A stretch of DNA of 8,237 nucleotides from Rhodospirillales bacterium (GTDB lineage Bacteria > Pseudomonadota > Alphaproteobacteria > Acetobacterales > Acetobacteraceae), in NCBI GenBank assembly GCA_903644035.1, contig CAHJXG010000361.1:1-8237 (forward strand). The letters are read 5' to 3'. Positions 5,505-8,237 of this stretch are shown piece after piece. The notes beneath the pieces were generated by a model, which saw nothing but the letters and a program-made list of their open reading frames with translations, was not told the origin of the DNA and did not search any database. Both the position numbers and the translations under genes were made by a program. Every line of letters starts with the position of its first letter. Within the stretch, counting starts at the first letter, position 1.

Positions 5505-5584
5505 GCGCTCAAGTTTGTGCAGTCAGCCTCATTGGCGAGACAGAGTGAGTCTCTGCTGACCTGCTCCGGAACCGCGAACGCGAT

Positions 5585-5617
5585 GGCCAGACCTCCCGTC
5601 TATGGCTTGGTCTGGCC
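5585..5617. repeat. Hairpin with 9-bp stem and 15-nt loop
   Basis: GGCCAGACC (5585-5593) and GGTCTGGCC (5609-5617) are perfect reverse complements around a 15-nt loop, with a possible T-G pair extending the base. No run of T follows on either strand, so a Rho-independent terminator is not supported. It lies about 80 bp from the palindrome in the same gene-poor stretch. Confidence 0.75.
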
Positions 5618-5861
5618 GGAACCGGACTGTCGGCTGTGAGGCAGGCAGAGTCGGGAAGCGGGTGTCGCCCGACCTGCAGGACGGCCCATTGCGCTAAACC
5701 AATACTGTACCAATGCTCCTCGCTGAAGCAAGCTCCGGCCGTGCTGTTGATCGTGGCTTACCGCGCTGCGCCAATTGCCACAGGTGTTACGCCGCACCGG
5801 CTAGACTTTAGTTGCAACACCGGCCAATCTTCTGCCAGACAAATCGCGGAAGGGCCCGGGA

Positions 5862-7283
5862 ATGCCGAAGCAGATCCTCTTGGACCACCCCACCATCGAC
5901 GAGGCCGACATTCAGGGCGACGTGCTGGTCGGGCTGCAGAAGGCAGCGGAGATCTTCGTGTTCTTCACAATCAAGGACGCGGCCCAGTTCAAGAAGGACC
6001 TGAAGCAGCTGGTGCCGAAGATCGCCACGACGGAACTGACACGGAAGTACGAGGCCGCGGCGAACGCCAAGAGCGCCGGCCAGCCATTCAGCTCCGCCGA
6101 TCTCGCGACGGTGCTCAAGATCAACGTCGCATTCTCGGCGCGAGGCGTCGGCAAGCTTGGCCTGTCGCATGCGGGCGCCGATCCGTCGTTCGAGGTAGGT
6201 ATGGAGGTCGGCGCAGCTCAGCTGGGGGACAGCGTCGGGGACTGGGCGACCATTTACAGGGGCCGGAAGATTGATGGCGTGTTCATGGTCGCGCTCTGGG
6301 ACAAGAACATCGACCACGCCGAGACCGAGGCACTGAATGCGGCATCCGCCCTGCTCGGACAATTCCAGCCCAGCGGGATGGCCGAAGTTGGCCGCGAGGT
6401 CGGCAGCCTGAACCGGGCCGAGCCTGGACACGAGGTGTTCGGCTTTGCCGATGGCGTGTCGCAGCCTGCCGTGGATGGCTTGCACAAGTCTGTTGCCGAC
6501 CACGACCAAAGCCAACCGGGGCAGGACATCGTGGCCTTGGGGGATTTCGTGCTCGGTCCGTACGACCGGGAAGTCGGGGGGAAGGCGACACCGCCGCAGC
6601 CCTGGATGAAGAACGGGTCCTACCTGGTGTTCCGGCGCCTGCGTCAGGATGTCGCAGGCTTCGATGCCTACACGCAGAAGCACTTCAAGGGGTTCGCCGA
6701 CTCTCCCGACGCATTCGCGGCGAAGATGGTCGGCCGCTGGAAGGACGGAAGCCCGCTCGCCCGCGACCCGCTGCGGCCCAACCCGGCGCATGACGAGGAC
6801 CACTTCGCGGAGAACAACGACTTCGAGTTCGGGGTGCAGAAGGTTGCCCAGACACGTTGCCCGTTCAACGCGCATATTCGTCGCGTCTACCCCCGGAGCG
6901 ATGTCCAGGACGGGCCGGGCAGCGCCGAGCAGAAGCGTATCCTACGGGCAGGGATCGCTTTCGACCACACCAATGCGACTGGTGGCGACCAGGGCCTCCT
7001 CTTCGTCTGCTACCAGAGCTCGATCGTGGACAAGTTCCAGTTCATCCAGACATTCTGGGCGAATGCGGACGGCATTCCCTTCGAGCCGCCCTATGTCGCA
7101 GGTCTTGACGGCACCATGCCAGACCACCCCGGAATCGACCTGATCATCGGCCAGGCAGCCGTCCGCGGGGCAATCTGGGACAGCAACAAAGCCCTGCAAA
7201 ACGTTCCAAAGTTCGTGACTGCAACCGGCGGCGAGTACTTCTTCAGCCCGTCCATCGCCGGTCTAAAGGCCCTGGCAGCCTAG
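5862..7283 (+). CDS. DyP-type heme peroxidase
   Basis: This 473-residue dye-decolourising peroxidase uses a b-type heme and hydrogen peroxide to oxidise aromatic substrates. The family signature is present: GFADG at 194-198, with Asp197 as the distal acid. The proximal heme ligand is His338 in CPFNAHIRRVYPR, and the distal Arg is probably Arg362 in RILRAGIAFD. The GLLFVCYQSS strand and the YFFSPS end of the second ferredoxin-like domain complete the two-domain fold. The length matches the longer DyP classes (C/D, about 450-500 residues). There is no Tat or Sec signal peptide, so it is probably cytoplasmic. GGAAGGG about eight bases before the ATG supports this start. The gene is intact, GC-rich and apparently monocistronic. 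The physiological substrate and link to neighbours are not evident. Confidence 0.93.
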   Translation: MPKQILLDHPTIDEADIQGDVLVGLQKAAEIFVFFTIKDAAQFKKDLKQLVPKIATTELTRKYEAAANAKSAGQPFSSADLATVLKINVAFSARGVGKLGLSHAGADPSFEVGMEVGAAQLGDSVGDWATIYRGRKIDGVFMVALWDKNIDHAETEALNAASALLGQFQPSGMAEVGREVGSLNRAEPGHEVFGFADGVSQPAVDGLHKSVADHDQSQPGQDIVALGDFVLGPYDREVGGKATPPQPWMKNGSYLVFRRLRQDVAGFDAYTQKHFKGFADSPDAFAAKMVGRWKDGSPLARDPLRPNPAHDEDHFAENNDFEFGVQKVAQTRCPFNAHIRRVYPRSDVQDGPGSAEQKRILRAGIAFDHTNATGGDQGLLFVCYQSSIVDKFQFIQTFWANADGIPFEPPYVAGLDGTMPDHPGIDLIIGQAAVRGAIWDSNKALQNVPKFVTATGGEYFFSPSIAGLKALAA

Positions 7284-7362
7284 GCCGTCCACTGCAACCC
7301 GACCCTACATGACACCTGCGTCGCCAGGACCTTCTGCCATATCGGACTTCTTCTAACACCGA

Positions 7363-7674
7363 GACGATTATTACATCTTCGACTATGCCGCAAAGTACTT
7401 GGCGCGGTTCAATACAGACGGATGCCGGGCTGGACGTGGTCGTCGTGTGCAGCTTGAGCGAGACGACCTGGCACAGTTACGAAACGGGCTTCCCCGGCGG
7501 GGCCGGTGGCTGGAAGTGTTCAACAGCGACGCCTAGGACAACTGGGTCAACCCGGCCGTCGCGGGCAACGGCGGCGCAGTCGACGCGGACGGGCCGCCCT
7601 TGCACGGACTGCCGGCATTCGCCGCGCTGACGATCCCCCCGAACGGACTGCTCGTCTTCGCGAGAGGCCCGTGA
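7363..7674 (+). pseudogene. Decayed C-terminal (all-beta) domain of an alpha-amylase-family enzyme
   Basis: Three plus-strand segments read together as an alpha-amylase C-terminal beta domain, as found after the catalytic barrel of glucan-branching and related GH13 enzymes. They are DYYIFDYAAKYLARFNTD (from about 7366), then DAGLDVVVVCSLSETTWHSYETGF in the next frame (about 7423 on). The last, RWLEVFNSDA, returns to the first frame from about 7504. A TAG at 7534-7536 interrupts this segment where a Tyr would be expected. Beyond it the frame continues DNWVNPAVAGNGGAVD and ends IPPNGLLVFARGP with a TGA at 7672-7674. Two frame changes and one nonsense codon make it a pseudogene. The catalytic domain is absent: the peroxidase gene ends only 80 bp upstream. 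Whether the first segment belongs to the same enzyme is less sure. Confidence 0.65.
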
Positions 7675-7930
7675 GGGTGATGGCGCACGGACCGGAGCAA
7701 GGCGCAGCTGGGTGAGTGAGCTCCGGCCGCCAGCATTGGTGGCAGACCGTCCGCTATGGAGAAGCTGGCCCGAGCGCCTGAACGACTGGAATGGGCGCAC
7801 ACCCGCCGCTCCGCACGCGTAAATGCGGCGCCCGGACGCATCATTGATCGGCCTATATGATCCGAGTTGCCAGCCCTTCCCCGCTGGCATAGAAGCCGCG
7901 AAGAACGTAGCACGAACATCGTCATCCACC
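7675..7930. other. Spacer before the topoisomerase gene, nothing firm recognised
   Basis: These 256 bp contain no gene I can support. A 34-codon plus-strand frame at about 7756-7860 (MEKLARAPERLEWAH start) has no known motif. The frame of the topoisomerase is open upstream to an ATG at 7823, but those 36 extra residues do not resemble the family. No clear promoter stands out. Confidence 0.35.
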
Positions 7931-8237
7931 ATGACCAAGCAGCTTGTCATTACGGAGAAGACCAGCCAGGCCAAGGACGTGCGCGCGGCGGTGGGCAGCC
8001 GCTACGGCGCCGTGCTGCCGGCCGAGGGCCACCTGTTCGACCTGCAGGAGCCTGAGGACGTCGTGCCCGCCTGGAAGCGCTGGACGGCCGTGCTGCTGCG
8101 GCCGGACGCGCTCTACGGCACCCGCCCGGCCACGGGGGGCAACAAGGCGGCCAAGCTGAAGGCCATCCGCGACGCGCTGCGGGGTGCCCGGCGGGTGTGG
8201 CTCGCGACCGACTGCGACCGGGAGGGCCAGCTCATCG
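7931..8237 (+). CDS. Type IA DNA topoisomerase (TopA/TopB-like), 5' part only
   Basis: The first 102 codons of a type IA topoisomerase, which relaxes negative supercoils or unlinks DNA by single-strand passage through a 5'-phosphotyrosine, run off the right edge. The TOPRIM domain is clear: Glu9 in LVITEKTSQAK, where the family usually has EKPS. AEGHLFDL follows at 31-38, then the metal-binding Asp94-x-Asp96-x-Glu98 in LATDCDREGQLI. The ATG at 7931 places LVITEK at the usual distance from the N-terminus, so it is preferred over the in-frame ATG at 7823, although no strong ribosome-binding site precedes it. The catalytic Tyr lies outside the window. Such genes are common on large alphaproteobacterial plasmids, where they aid replication or transfer, and this supports an accessory replicon. 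Confidence 0.9.
   Translation, partial: MTKQLVITEKTSQAKDVRAAVGSRYGAVLPAEGHLFDLQEPEDVVPAWKRWTAVLLRPDALYGTRPATGGNKAAKLKAIRDALRGARRVWLATDCDREGQLI

Larger units (their letters stand above)
5269..5861. other. Gene-poor stretch between vapB and the DyP peroxidase
   Basis: About 590 bp lie between the divergent vapB and peroxidase starts with no protein I can recognise on either strand. Several open frames cross it (for example plus 5319-5639 and a cysteine-rich minus frame of about 70 codons ending near 5358). None has a recognisable motif, and their residue content looks like shadow translation of GC-rich DNA. It contains the 32-bp palindrome at 5473-5504 and the hairpin at 5585-5617. The peroxidase ribosome-binding site (GGAAGGG, about 5848-5854) is at its right end. 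It could hold an old mobile-element remnant. Confidence 0.5.

Noticed and set aside
5585..5617. Rho-independent terminator
   Set aside because: The stem is good but no T-run follows on either strand and no gene ends just upstream.
5319..5639. 106-codon plus-strand open frame upstream of the peroxidase
   Set aside because: It spans the palindrome and hairpin, has no family motif or ribosome-binding site, and reads as non-coding GC-rich sequence.
5808..6875. Long (355-codon) open frame antisense to the peroxidase gene
   Set aside because: It mirrors a clearly coding GC-rich gene on the other strand, has no recognisable domain and a composition typical of antisense shadow frames.
7241..7283. 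Encapsulin cargo-loading peptide at the end of the DyP peroxidase
   Set aside because: The C-terminus (FFSPSIAGLKALAA) superficially resembles a loading tail but is the normal last strand and helix of longer DyP proteins, with no extra linker and no encapsulin gene nearby.
7756..7860. Small gene or transposase remnant before the topoisomerase
   Set aside because: The 34-codon frame has no recognisable motif or ribosome-binding site, and no terminal inverted repeats or target duplication were found.

Overview
The window looks like an accessory region, probably plasmid-borne or island-borne, of a high-GC alphaproteobacterium (Rhodospirillales or Acetobacteraceae type is a guess). Evidence for this is a MucR/Ros-family regulator fragment at the left edge, GC-rich codon use in the integrase, VapBC, peroxidase and topoisomerase genes, and a tyrosine recombinase and a type IA topoisomerase of the sort common on such replicons. 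No rRNA, tRNA, CRISPR array or complete insertion sequence is visible.

Layout: (1) 1-238 holds the frameshifted start of a mucR-like gene on the minus strand and a striking 36-bp near-palindrome, both upstream of a catalytically intact tyrosine recombinase (239-1204, +). (2) 1198-4396 is a visibly more A/T-rich defence block. On the minus strand it has a two-gene CBASS operon made of a CD-NTase (1198-2331) and a Cap15-type two-TM/beta-barrel effector (2331-2960). It also has a second, divergent Cap15-like protein (3267-3872). On the plus strand it has a previously unlisted 51-residue C-x2-C/C-x2-C protein (3053-3208) between the two effectors, and a protein resembling a degenerate diadenylate-cyclase (DisA_N-like) domain (about 3917-4396) diverging from the second effector. 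(3) 4571-5220 is a VapBC toxin-antitoxin pair. (4) 5269-5861 has no recognisable gene but contains a near-perfect 32-bp palindrome and a 9-bp-stem hairpin. (5) 5862-7283 is an intact DyP-type peroxidase. (6) About 7363-7674 is a decayed alpha-amylase-type C-terminal domain with two frame changes and a nonsense codon. (7) 7931 to the right edge is the start of a type IA topoisomerase.

How the genes may work together: on infection the CD-NTase would make a cyclic oligonucleotide that opens or assembles the Cap15 membrane effector, killing or arresting the cell. The second Cap15-like protein, the small zinc-ribbon-like protein and the DAC-like protein sit inside or next to this operon. They could be extra effector or sensor parts of one expanded system, or remains of a second system. 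The integrase and VapBC flank the block and fit a mobile, stabilised defence island. The CBASS core is well supported; the expanded system is inference.
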